The notes below the pieces were generated by a model. The model saw only the letters and a program-made list of their open reading frames with translations, made no database searches and had not been told where the DNA came from. Positions 11,307 to 22,875 of a stretch of DNA of 30,000 nucleotides are shown here, in pieces; positions within the stretch are counted from its first letter, which is position 1; every line of letters starts with the position of its first letter. This stretch comes from Anaeromyces robustus (Eukaryota; Neocallimastigomycota; Neocallimastigomycetes; Neocallimastigales; Neocallimastigaceae). Location: assembly GCA_002104895.1 (NCBI GenBank), contig MCFG01000129.1, positions 1 to 30,000 on the forward strand, in the 5' to 3' direction. The position numbers and the translations under genes were made by a program.

Positions 11307-12164
11307 TAGCATATATACAAAAAGAAATAAAGAATAAATAAATAAAAAAAATATTCATTCATAATAATAATAATAATAATAAAATAACTTAAAATAAATA
11401 AACAAACAAATAAATAAAAAATAAATAAAAAAAATAAAATAAATAAATAAAATAAATAAATAAAAATAAATAAAATATAAAAAAATAAAATATAATAAAT
11501 AAAATAAAAAAAAATTAATAAAAAATCTATAAAAAATATAAAATTGGAATATAAACATATGTATTTTTTAAAGTCTTAATAAATAATAATAAATAATAAA
11601 TAATAATAAATATAATAAATAATATATAATAATTAATAATAATAAATGATAATTAAATAATTACACTTTTTTTTTTAAATTAGTTAGTATTTAAATCAAA
11701 TAATTACACTTTTTTTTTGTTCTTTTTTTTTTTTTTTTTTTTTTTGTTATTTTTTTTATTTAATTATTATTCTTTAGTATTTTTTTTTTATTTGCTATTT
11801 TTATTAATTGTTTCTTTTTTTTTTTTTTTATCTTTTTAAGATAAATTTATATTTTTTCGTTTATAATTTTTTATTTATATTTATAATTGTTAATTTTTTA
11901 TTAACTTATTATTGTTTTTTCTTTTTTTCTTTTTTTCTTTTTTCTTTTTTGTTAAAAAAAATACTATTTATCTTTTTTTTTTTTTTTTGTTTGAATGAAA
12001 ATTAAAAATGGAATTTTTTTCTTTTTAATTTAAATTAATATTAAATTTAAATTTAAAAAGTATCTTTTTTTTTTTTTTAAATGATAAACATTTTTAAAAA
12101 AGGATAAAGATTTTGTAAAAAAAAAAAAAAAAATATAATTTTTTCTTTTTTTCTTTTTTTTCCT
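11077..12164. other. Convergent intergenic spacer, low complexity
   Basis: About 1.1 kb between the convergent adaptin and AspRS stop codons, expected to hold both 3' UTRs. It is made of A-runs (about 11209-11229, 11291-11306), AATAAATAAA-type microsatellites (about 11335-11650) and long T-runs (about 11727-11745, 11817-11829, 12066-12078). Apparent ORFs here are homopolymer translations. AATAAA-like polyadenylation signals are everywhere, so none can be singled out. Confidence 0.7.
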
Positions 12165-15100
12165 CTATGGAGATAAACGAGTTGGGTCACGTGGGAAGAG
12201 TGAAGCACGCTTAACTTGACCAAGACCAAAGTATAACATAACAATTCTTTCTAAACCAATACCACCACCAGCATGTGGAGAAACACCATATTCGAAGGCA
12301 TCTAAGTAACCTTGAATAGTTTCTGGATCAACACCATGTTCAATAGCACTTTGTTTTAAGAGAGCTGGATCATGAATACGTTGAGCACCAGACATAATTT
12401 CTTCACCTCTCATGAAGAAATCGTAAGAATTAGAGTAACCATCTTTTTCTGGGTCTTCCATAGTGTAGAATGGTCTAACAGCCTTTGGGAATTTATCTAA
12501 CATATAGAAATCAGTTTTGTAATTTCTCTTAACAGCCTTACCAAGGAATCTTTCATTCTTAGTACTTAAATCATCGAATTCACCCATGTTTTCAGCTTCC
12601 TTAAGATCCTTGTAATCTTCAAGATCATAAGAACTCTTAATTTCATCTAAAAGTTCTTTAACTTCCTTAAGTTTCTTAGATCTGTTTTTAGCCTTCTTCT
12701 TTTCATCTTCTTCAATATCACTTAATAACTTTAAGATATCATCAACAGTTTCAACACCAATCTTTTGTTTGATGTAAACAACTTCATCCTTTAATAACTT
12801 AACAGCATCCTTGAAGTTAAGACGTAAGGATTTTGGAAGGAATTCAAAATCTGGAACTGGGAATTGCTTTTGAACAATACTAATTTCATAAGCATACTTT
12901 GTCTTTAATTCAGTGAAAAGAGTAACGAAAAGTTCATCGAATAAATCTAAAACTTCATGATAGTGTTCATTGAAAGCCATTTCAAGATCGAGACCAGTGA
13001 ATTCAGTTAAGTGACGGTGAGTATTAGAATTTTCAGCTCTGAAAACTGGACCAATTTCGTAAACACGTTCAAAGTCAGAAGAAATCATCATTTGCTTGTA
13101 GAATTGTGGAGATTGAGCTAAATAAGCCTTAGCTATAATTTATATAATATAATAAATATAATATAATAATATAATAATAATAATAATAATAATAATTTTA
13201 ATTTATTTTAATAATAAATATATATATGTTATTAATTTATAATTTAATTGTTTATTGTTTAATTATTTATTTAAATATTATATATATTAATATATAAATA
13301 TAAATTTAATAAATATATGTATTTAAAGAAATGAATAATTAAGATACATTACTGTTAAAGTATTTGACTTCAAAGACACTAGCACCACCTTCACTAGCAG
13401 CACCAATTAATTTTGGAGTGTGGATTTCAGTGAAACCTTTAGAATCTAAGAAATTACGGAAGATTCTGCAAACACCAGCTTGAACCTTGAAAATAGCATG
13501 ATTGGTAATAGTCTATAAATAAATTATAATAATATAATTATTAGTTAATTGAGAAATTTACAATTATAATAATAATAATGAAATTATAAAAATATATAAT
13601 ACAAATCAAGTATTATATATATATATATATATATAAAACTTACTCTAAGATCGTAGACACGGTTGTTTAAACAAGTATCTAAAGTGACACGAACAACTTG
13701 GTCCTTTTGACCACCTCTTCTCTTGTCAGCTGGTTCTTCCTATTAATCATTTATTATTATTAATAAAAAAATTAAAAAAAAAATTAATATAAATATATAT
13801 TAAAAATAAAGATATATTATATAATAATAATAATAATAATGATTTTTTATTTTTTATTTTTTATTTTTATTACCTTGATGAATTTTTCATCTGGTCTAGT
13901 AGCACTTTCGAAAGTGTATGGAAGCTTAGCCTTAGTAGTCTTACTAACAGTGAAAGCCTATTATAAGTAATTTTTTTTTTTTTTTTTTTTCAAGTTAAAA
14001 GTAATAAATTAATATATATTAAGAATATATTATAACATTTATTACTATCGATAATTTATATATAATATATGATCATATAAATATACATACACCCTTAATT
14101 TGTAATTCATAGTCAGAAACAGTACAAGACTTAACCTTGTTGGCTGGTTTGACAATGTAACCAACAATATCAACTAAAGATTCAGTTGGAATACTAAATA
14201 TCGTAGATAAAAATATATTATTAATAAATTTGTAATTTTTTTTTCTAACATAATTTTCTTTAATTATAATAATTATAAATGTTGATAACTTTTTTTTTTT
14301 TCTAACATAATTTTCTTTAATTAAATGCTGATAATTTTTTTTTTTCTAACATAATTTTCTTTAATTAAATGCTGATAACTTTTTTTTTTCTAACATAATT
14401 TTCTTTAATTAAATGTTGATAACTTTTTTTTTCAAACATAATTTTCTTTAATTATATGTTGATAACTTTTTTATTCTATTTTATTTTATGTTAATTAATC
14501 TTTAATCTTTTAATAATAATTCTTACTTTTGAATGTATCTGATCATGTGTAAACTAGCTGGAATCTTGTTATCGCTCTTGGCATTTTCGTCATTTGGGTT
14601 GTAGTAGGAAACAACACATTGAGCAGTTGAGTTTTGTTGTCTTAAAATAACGAAAATCTTCTTACCAGCTAAAATAATTATCAAAATATTAATAAATATA
14701 TATATAATTAATTTATAAAACATTACAATTTAATATATTGGTTACATATTAGATCTTTTTTTATTTTATTTTGGTTTATATAATTTCGTTTATTTTTATT
14801 TTTATTTTTATTATTTTTTCTTTTTTAAGATTACGTACAAACAATTCTCTTGTTTTGAATACGACCACGAACGGTAATGGTTTGGTTAACCATACTGTCA
14901 TCAATTTCAAGTAACTTAGTGAACTTCTTATCTTTATATTAAATATTAATAATTATATTATTATTATAAAATTAATATAATAATGATAATATTAATATAA
15001 AATAAATAAATATATATTGATAAAAAAAAAAAAAAATCAAATTATAAATAAACATTTTATATTATATAAAATCTATATAATACATACTTTCACGAGATTG

Positions 15101-16230
15101 ACTTTGGTTAAGAGGTAAGTCACCATACATGTCAGTAACGAAATCCTAAATATATTATATAAAATTTTATTTTAATATTAATATTTAATTTTATATATAT
15201 ATATATATTATCAATTAATATTAATACCAATATTTATAATACTTACAACTTCATTGTTGAATTCTTCTTCTTCCTTGGCCTATAATTATGAAATAATTAG
15301 GATATGATTGAAAAGAATTATTTTGTTAACAAAAAATTTGAATTAAACTTAAAGAATTTTAGATATGATTTATATTTGTCAAGTATGTACCTTCTTGGCT
15401 TCTTGTTCCTGTTTAATAAAAATAAAATTATATATAAAAATTTATTTATTTAATATTATGTCATTTAAAATATATATATATATATTTTTTTTAATTTTAA
15501 TACTTTTTTTAATTTAAATATCTTTTTTTTTTTACAAAAATAAAATACTTACTAATCTTAATTTTTCAGCCTTAATATTATTTATTTGAAATATTTTTTT
15601 TTTGAAAATTTTAAATAAAATTAACATTTAGAAATCCAAAATATATATATTATTATTTTTTTTTAATTTCTAGATATTATTATATAATAATTACTCTTTC
15701 AGCAGCTTCTTTAGCCTATGTTATATATATATAAAGAAAAATCAATATACTATATTCAATATTCCCAAATTTATATTTATTTTATTTAAATTAATTATTA
15801 TATATTATTATAATAATTACCTTTCTAGCCTATATTTCATATGGTTAATTTAATATTAATATTATATTTAATATATATATTAAATATAATAATAAATTTT
15901 TATATATATATAATAAATAGGAAATGATTGCATATTATATTATTATATTATTTATTATTAATTTTAATAAAAAAATATATATATATGTTAATAATTTTTA
16001 CCTTAACAGCTTCAGCCTTTTCCTTCTTTAATTTAAGAAATTCTTCCTTAGTGATAACATTGTGATCGTCACTATTCAATTAAAAAATAAATATAATATA
16101 TAGAATATTATTTAATTAAAAATCTATGCTTTTTTTTAAATGAAATATATCAATTTGTTATTTAATTCAATTATATATTTAAAAAAATATCTTACTCATA
16201 GAAAACTTTTTCCTTTTTTTGATCAGCCAT
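12165..16230 (-). CDS. DPS1: Cytosolic aspartyl-tRNA synthetase, 15 exons
   Basis: Charges tRNA-Asp in the cytosol. Exons in transcript order: 16230-16196, 16071-16002, 15829-15821, 15715-15695, 15570-15553, 15408-15391, 15279-15247, 15145-15088, 14931-14839, 14668-14527, 14193-14091, 13957-13874, 13739-13644, 13512-13348, 13127-12165. All phases agree, giving 635 residues. Residues 1-68 form a basic then acidic extension ([19 protein letters not shown] onward), like yeast AspRS LSKKALKKLQKEQ, which binds tRNA. The OB-fold anticodon-binding domain lies at about 95-230 ([19 protein letters not shown]). Class II motifs: motif 1 near [19 protein letters not shown], motif 2 [20 protein letters not shown], motif 3 [11 protein letters not shown]. 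The C-terminus [10 protein letters not shown] is canonical. Compared with yeast, the catalytic domain has an extra Lys/Glu-rich segment of about 62 residues (429-496). The ATG at 13091 inside the last exon is not the start. Confidence 0.96.
12585..12788 (-). other. Charged insertion in the AspRS catalytic domain
   Basis: Residues about 429-496, between FKDAVKLLK and GEFDDLST. Yeast and human AspRS have only about six residues at this point. The segment includes [18 protein letters not shown] and [20 protein letters not shown] and looks like a helical hairpin or short coiled coil. It uses the same mixed codons as the flanking exon and has no better donor/acceptor pair, so it reads as coding sequence rather than a retained intron. 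Confidence 0.75.
14235..14475. repeat. Intronic minisatellite, five copies of about 44 bp
   Basis: The core CTAACATAATTTTCTTTAAT recurs at 14245, 14302, 14346 and 14390, with a variant (CAAACATAATTTT) at 14433. Each core is followed by TAAATG(C/T)TGATAA and a T-run. Spacing is 57, 44, 44 and 43 nt. The array makes up most of the intron between the AspRS exons 14193-14091 and 14668-14527. Confidence 0.9.
15247..15829 (-). other. Run of five in-phase micro-exons in the AspRS gene
   Basis: Exons of 9 nt (ARK, 15829-15821), 21 nt (AKEAAER, 15715-15695), 18 nt (AEKLRL, 15570-15553), 18 nt (EQEAKK, 15408-15391) and 33 nt ([11 protein letters not shown], 15279-15247) lie between introns of about 100-170 nt. 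Every one is a multiple of three and phase 0. Most start with GC(T/C) after AG, and each is followed by GTA. The joined peptide continues the basic extension from the preceding exon and then runs into the conserved sequence before the OB fold. Confidence 0.85.
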
Positions 16231-18747
16231 TTTTAATCCTATTAAATAAATAATATAAATTTATATATATTATTTAGTATAATACTTTTTATATTATTAT
16301 TTTTTAATAATTTTTATGTATTAAAAAGTCATGCCATATAATATCACTTTTGATGATAATGTATGATAAATCATATTTTTTTTATATTTGTTAACATATA
16401 CATATAATGAGCTATTTTAATTATTATTGTTTCAATAAACTGTTAATAAAATCATATTTCATAAATGTTTTCTTTATATAAAAAAAATATGTAATAATTA
16501 TATTCAATCTCCTTTATTATTTAAATTGGTGATAAATTAATTATAATTTCTTTTTCTTTTTCTTTTTTTTTTGAATCAAGAATAAATTTCATTTTAATTA
16601 TTTGAAATAAATATCCCGAGGATTTATAATTATTTTCATAAAAATAGGCATATACATATATTATATATTTTAAATATGGCGACTTTATATTATATACATG
16701 GCATTAGAAAATACTAACTTTTATAAAACTAAATATTATTATACTTTAGTTCTTGTAAAGTGTGTGTAAAGAAAAAAATTTTTTTTTTTTTTGATATTTT
16801 AATATAAAGGTTACATAAATTTATTATAAAATGTTTTGCTGATTGGTTTGATGATATCTGAAAAAATTTTTATACACATGACATTTATATAAAAGACATA
16901 AAATTATTACATAAAAAAAAAAAAAGAATGTAAGAATACAATAAAAATTATAAAAAGTAAAGAAATAAATAAAAAGTTATTAAATAGATAAATAAATATA
17001 GGTATTATGATTAATTATAAAAATAAATAAATAAATAAGTATTTTATGAAGATATATACAAATGTTTATCTGTAAATACTTTGATTATAATTTTAAATAA
17101 TAATTTATAGTTATCATAAAATATGCGGTATAAAATTTCATTATTTAATTTATTATTAAATCAAAAAAAAAAAAAAAACATTAAATAATAAGTATCATTA
17201 TTAGTTATCAAATTTTTTAATTAATTATAAAACTTTAAATTTATAATTATCAATTATTTATTTGAAAATTTACATTGTTAATATTGATAATTATAAATTT
17301 TAAATGTAAATCACAAAATATTCATCATATATATATATTATATATTTAATATTTTTTTTAATAATTAAATATAAAATATATATTTTATATTAGTTATTTT
17401 AAATAATAATATTAAACAATAAGTAATAAAATTTTTTATGTAAAAGTATAAAATTTTATAAAAAGTATTTTCAATATTTATGTTATTGTAAAAAAAATAA
17501 TATTTTTAAATAAATAGAAAAAATTTTAATATTGTAAATGAATAAATAAATAAATAAATAAAAAAAAAAGCTATACCACATTATCATTATAGGTAAAATA
17601 TAAAAAAAAAATATTATAAAGCAAGAAAAAAAATTTTTTTTTAATTTTTTTTTTTTTTATTTAATTAAATAAGAAGATTTCATTGGTCAATTAATTAGAA
17701 TATTGTTTTGTCTCCAATTAAAAAAATTTTTTTAAAATGAAAAAACAAACAAAAAAAAAAATTGAAAAAAAAGTATTACTCAATAAATGATAAATGTTAA
17801 TATCTTTGCATGAAAATATAAGTGAAAAAATCTTTTTTTTTAGTGTGTGTGTGACTGTTGTATTAAAATATAAAAATGATTCTGTTTCATTAAGTTTTAT
17901 ATTTTGATAAATATATATATATATATGTATGATAGTTATTAAAATAAAAATTTCTTTAATATTAGTAGAAATAACTATAATGACAAAAGAAAACAAATAC
18001 AATAATTATATAAGCGATTTCATATATTTCTAATAATGAAATTATATTAATGTATATTTATAAAACATACTAAATACAAAATATATATATAATAATAAAA
18101 TCATATTTGTATCTTTAAAAAATATATAAAAATATAGTGAAGAAATTATATTTGTATTTTTATAAAAAAAAAAACATACATAAAAAATAATTATTAAAGC
18201 ATATTGATATCTTAAGAAAACATACTAAAATATATATAATTATATATTTGAATATATAAAGTTATTTTTAAGTCTGATAAAAAAATAAAATATAAAGAAT
18301 TATATTGTGAATTTTTTGCAAATTAGATATTAGAAAAAATATAATATTTTAAACAAAAAAAAATGATAAGTAAAAAAAAAAAAAAAAAAGAAATTAATAA
18401 TAAAAAGTAGAAGTTCAAATATTGGCATCTAAATATAATAAAATTATTAAGTATTTTCTCAGCAGATGAAAGATAAAAGTTTTCACATTTTATTAATAAT
18501 ACGTAGATTATATAATAAAATTAGTTTTATATAATAATAATAAAAATTAATAGTATATAAATTATTTTATTATTCCATTAGAATATTAGAAAAATTAAAA
18601 TATTATTTAATTAGAGAATTATAATATTATAAAATTAAAATAAAATACAGTAGATATTATGAAAAAAAAAAAAAAGATATATAATTTCATGAGTAATAAT
18701 CAATAGTTTTAATTAATGGTGGTGATAATGGTGGTACTGTTAAAACT
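16231..18747. other. Gene-free AT-rich spacer upstream of AspRS
   Basis: About 2.5 kb without a convincing gene. The part next to 16230 should contain the AspRS promoter and 5' UTR. A slightly less A/T-rich patch lies at about 16600-16720 and T/A homopolymers occur throughout. Short ORFs (for example minus strand 17718-18002) are Ile/Phe/Lys-rich with no domain features. I see no RNA gene. Confidence 0.6.
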
Positions 18748-18936
18748 ATGTCAGAGAAGCGTCTAATAATGGATTCAATATTTCTATTACCTATTACATC
18801 AAATATTTTAATTTGTTGTAAAATAGGTGAAAAATGTCATACAATTACAATAAAGAATGCTCTTTTCCATGGAACACTTCAGGATCTTTTATCTAATTTT
18901 AAACATTACTTAGTATCAGAAAAAAAAATAAAATAA
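18748..18936 (+). CDS. Unassigned small ORF, possible exon or gene remnant
   Basis: The ORF encodes 62 residues starting MSEKRLIMDSIFLLPITSN and ending HYLVSEKKIK. I do not recognise it. The same frame is open upstream to 18703 (SIVLINGGDNGGTVKT), preceded by CAATAG in another phase, which could be a splice acceptor. The sequence is clearly less A/T-biased than the spacer on both sides, with four Cys/His-bearing stretches (ILICCKIGEKCHT). It could therefore be a true small gene, a last exon whose partners I cannot find, or a decayed fragment of a larger gene. It stands alone in a 6.6 kb gene-poor region. Function unknown. Confidence 0.35.
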   Translation: MSEKRLIMDSIFLLPITSNILICCKIGEKCHTITIKNALFHGTLQDLLSNFKHYLVSEKKIK

Positions 18937-19803
18937 AAAATAAAATACGATAAAGTAAATAAACATGATGATATGAACATAAGCAAAATTAATTAGAACA
19001 TAATTTTATCTTATTTGATAGAAAATTATTAATTATTATATATAATAAAAATGTTTAAAAATAAATAATCATGTTAAAGAAAAAATGTGAAAGAAGTATT
19101 AGAAAAAAAAATATTTCTTTTTATTATATTTTTTGTTAAAACTATTATTATTAATAATAGCTTTTTGATATGTTATCTTTTTTTTTTTTTTATTCTTGGT
19201 TTTGGGTATGACATTTAACAATTTCAATTATTTGAAATAAATCTTTTTCAACTCACTTTTATTTTTTATTTTTATTTTTATTTTTTTTTTTATCGAAAAT
19301 TGAATTAATTAATAGTAATAATAATATAGGCAAAAAATATATAATCCTGTAATAATATGCTATAGTATGTTAATAGGCATTATGATTTTCAATTAGTTTT
19401 AAATTTATTTATATATGAAAGGAAGAAAAATCATACTATTTAAATAAAAGTAAATAAAAAAATTAAAAGAATAAAATTAAAAGACATTAAAAAAAACTTT
19501 AAAATAGCAATAAAAAATAAAAAATAAATCAAAAAAAAAAATATTATGTAACAAGTAGTTACGTATTTTTTTTTTTATTTATTTTTTATTTACTAGCTAA
19601 TATATGATATGATATAAATAATATATCATATATTATATTGAAAAAAATTCAATGCTTATTGATGAAAAAATATTTATATAATAGAATCTACTATATATAT
19701 TAACATTTCATTTTCTAAACTAAATATCTTTTTCTTCATCTAAAAAAAAAAAAGAAAAGAAAATTATTACATATATAATATATCAATTTTATTCCATATA
19801 TTT

Positions 19804-20160
19804 AATTTATAATCAATAAATATAGTTATTTCTCAAAGAATATAATCCTCAAAAAATGACATCTGAATTTTTTTTTTACTATTAGATATACATATATATA
19901 ATATTAAAATGTTATTTATAGCAAAAAAAAGTTTTTTCTTTTTTCCTTTTTTTTTTATTTTTTTTAAAGAATAATGAATAAATTTATAATCAATAAATAT
20001 AGTTATTTCTCAAAGAATATAATCCTCAAAAAATGACATCTGAATTTTTTTTTTTACTATTAGATATACATATATATAATATTAAAATGTTATTTATAGC
20101 AAAAAAAAGTTTTTTCTTTTTTCCTTTTTTTTTTATTTTTTTTAAAGAATAATGAATAAA
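19804..20160. repeat. Nearly perfect 177-bp tandem duplication
   Basis: The block starting AATTTATAATCAATAAATAT at 19804 is repeated from 19981, and the copies abut. They differ mainly in T-run lengths (after CATCTGAA and around TTCCTT), so the duplication is recent. No ORF or structural RNA is evident inside. Confidence 0.93.
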
Positions 20161-21387
20161 TTAATTTTATAATATATATAATATTGAATAGAAAACTATT
20201 TTATATACTATTAAAAATAGTTTAAAAATATTTATATTAATAGTAATATAACTTTATGATTTTATTAAATAAAAAGGAAAAGAAAAAGATTATTAATTTC
20301 AAATTAAATATCTTTGTTATCTTCTGAGGGTTACATTACAAAAAAGTGACATTAAAATAAAGTTTTATTAATTTTCAAATATATAATAATTTATATAAAA
20401 AATTTTTATTAATAAAGAATAAATGAATAATAAATAAATAATAAGTAAATATATATAAATGTCAAAATAATAATCATATAATGATAATAATGAATAATAT
20501 TATCAAATACTTTATTTATTTTCTTTTTATTTAATTATTATGTATTTAATTATCTATTATTCATGCTTTATACTATAAACTCAGAAGAAAATGAATATTA
20601 CTTTAAAGAAAGTATTTATTTTATTTATTTATTACTTATTTATTGTTATTAGTATTCTAATTTTTTTTTTTTTTTTTTTCATTATAATTTATAATTTAAA
20701 GTATTTAGTTTATTGTTTTTTTATATTTTTATTCTAATTATTATTTATAATTAATAATTAGTAAATAAATAAATTATAAATAATTAATTTTTAGAATATA
20801 CTAAAATGTAGATATAGATTATCTTCGTTTATTCCTCTAGTAGATTCGAGTAAATGCTAAGAAAAATTTCATACTATTTAAGTAATAATTAAGTTTTTTT
20901 TTTTTTACTAATAAATATTTCTGTAATTTTTTAAACACTTTTTTTATAACAAGCATTATTACATTATATGTTATGTTATTATATAATATTTAATATATAA
21001 AAAAAAATTTTTTTTTAAAATTATTTGAATTTCTTATATATTATATATTAATATTATGCCATTCTAAATTATAAATAAAATGTTACTCGAACCTTTGTTA
21101 AGGTTATTAGAAAACTAAATTATTATAGTTTTAATAAAAGTTCTTGTTAAAATTTGATATTACTGATTTATTAATAAAAGTGTTTTATTATTTATTATTA
21201 TATAAATATTATGTTATTATGAAATAAAAAGCATTTAAATAAAATATTTTAATTACAAAATATTTTTACTATATAATTTTGTTATACATGTAACATTATT
21301 TAAGTTATAATTAATTCACATAACATTATAAAAATAAGTCTTTTTATCTTTTTTAAAGTTAAAATTAATTAATTTGATAATATAAAG

Positions 21388-21560
21388 AAAACTTTTATTA
21401 TTATTCTTTTAAAATTACAAATAAACTTTTATCTTTATTATTTTAAAATTAAGGATAAACCTTTATCTTTATTATTTTAAAATTAAGGATAAACTTTTAT
21501 TTTTATTATTTTAAAATTAAAAATAAACTTCTATCTTTATTATTTTAAAATTAAAAATAC
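21388..21560. repeat. 34-bp tandem repeat, five copies
   Basis: Units of the type AAACTTTTATCTTTATTATT followed by TTAAAATTAAGGAT begin at about 21388, 21423, 21457, 21491 and 21525. They show point differences between copies. This is a spacer minisatellite with no coding capacity. Confidence 0.88.
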
Positions 21561-21702
21561 ACTTGAAAATAATTATAAATTTATATAATAAAAAAAGAGT
21601 AATAATCAATTATAGTTAGTTATGTAACCACTTTTTTTTTATTTTATGTGATATTATTTACTTATTATTTATTATTATTTAGTTATATTATAATTATTAA
21701 TA

Positions 21703-21773
21703 TTCATACTCAATGTTTTTAAAATATAATATATATAATATATAATATATGATATATGATATTTGAGTATGAA
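21703..21773. repeat. Inverted repeat enclosing an (AT)-rich self-complementary core
   Basis: TTCATACTCAA at 21703-21713 is the reverse complement of TTGAGTATGAA at 21763-21773. The roughly 49 nt between them are almost entirely TATAATATAT-type sequence that can pair with itself, so the block could form a long hairpin or cruciform. Confidence 0.55.
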
Positions 21774-22100
21774 ATTATTGATTATTTTGATTTATAGTAT
21801 TATACTGAATATTTTTTAATAATATGTCATTGATTATTTATACAGATTATAAACAATAAAGATATAATGTTGTAATAATTAAAAAAATAGTTATTAAATT
21901 TTTTTTTTGTATAACTAAATTAAAATTATTTTTATACTAACGTTTTTCAACAATTTATGATGACTCAAAAAAGAGTCTTTAAATATGATTTCATCTCTTT
22001 AGTTAGTATATAAATGAATCAAAAAGGTTATATTAATATATTAAAAATTATGAATTATTGTAATATATATTAATAACAATAATGAATACTTTGCTTTTAT

Positions 22101-22208
22101 ATTAAAAAAAATAATATTATTAATAATGTTATTACATTAAAAAGAATAATATTATTAATAATGTTATTATACTAAAAGAATAATATCATTAATAATGTTA
22201 TTATATTA
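22101..22208. repeat. About 35-bp tandem repeat, three copies
   Basis: AATAATATTATTAATAATGT followed by TATTA recurs about every 33-35 nt (about 22110, 22145, 22179). Each unit also contains the palindrome AATAATATTATT. It is a spacer minisatellite. Confidence 0.8.
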
Positions 22209-22875
22209 GATCATAAAAAAATGTAAAAATTAATATTACATTATTTCTCAAATACAGAAAAGTATTTCTGGTCGAACGCTATATAGCTATATTACTGAGA
22301 AAAAATTGTTTAAATATGTAAACTGGTTTTTTATTGATTAATTGGAATACTACCATTATTTTCATGTTAATTTTTCAAGAATACATTATACTATTGTTTT
22401 TCAATAAAATTTACATTTTAAAAAAAAAAATATAGACTTTATTAAAGTTGATAAAATACTTAACTTAAAAAATAATATGTTAAATATAATAATTTTAAAG
22501 TTTAATGATTTAATATTATATATTTTGAAAACAATTATTTATGATATTATTATATTTTAAGTTTTAGTCCCATATGCAGAATGCATAATTTTTCATTTTT
22601 TTCTATAAAAAAAAAACCTGTAACTATTAAAGGTTAATAACAATACCAATCATATAAATATTTTTTGGTATATATTTAAAAAAAAATAATTACTATTTAT
22701 AAAAAATTATAATTATATAGAAAAATAAATATTAAATATTTAAATTATTTTCTTTAAATTAAATAAGACCTAAAAAACCTTAATAATTGATTGAAATATT
22801 TAAAGGGTTATTTATATTTTCATTTTTTTTATAATACATTCAAAATAAAATAAAAGTTAAATAGACAAAAAAAAA

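Larger units (their letters stand above)
18937..22875. other. Long gene-free AT-rich region with tandem repeats
   Basis: About 3.9 kb without a supportable gene. It holds the 177-bp tandem duplication at 19804-20160, the 34-bp array at 21388-21560, an inverted repeat at 21703-21773, the 35-bp array at 22101-22208 and a compact fold candidate at 22244-22302. The last few hundred bases should include the promoter of the nucleotidase gene, whose start is preceded by an A-rich leader. Confidence 0.6.

Noticed and set aside
11355-12005. Phe/Leu/Ile-rich ORFs on both strands between adaptin and AspRS
   Set aside because: They are translations of A/T microsatellites and homopolymers in a 3' spacer.
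17718-18002. Minus-strand 94-residue ORF
   Set aside because: Ile/Phe/Lys-rich with a TATATA-coded IYIYIYI stretch, no domain and no codon signal differing from spacer.
22244-22302. Hammerhead ribozyme or tRNA
   Set aside because: No CUGAUGA/GAAA core is present, and at 59 nt with no cloverleaf arms it is not a tRNA, although the GTCGAAC stretch superficially resembles a T-loop.
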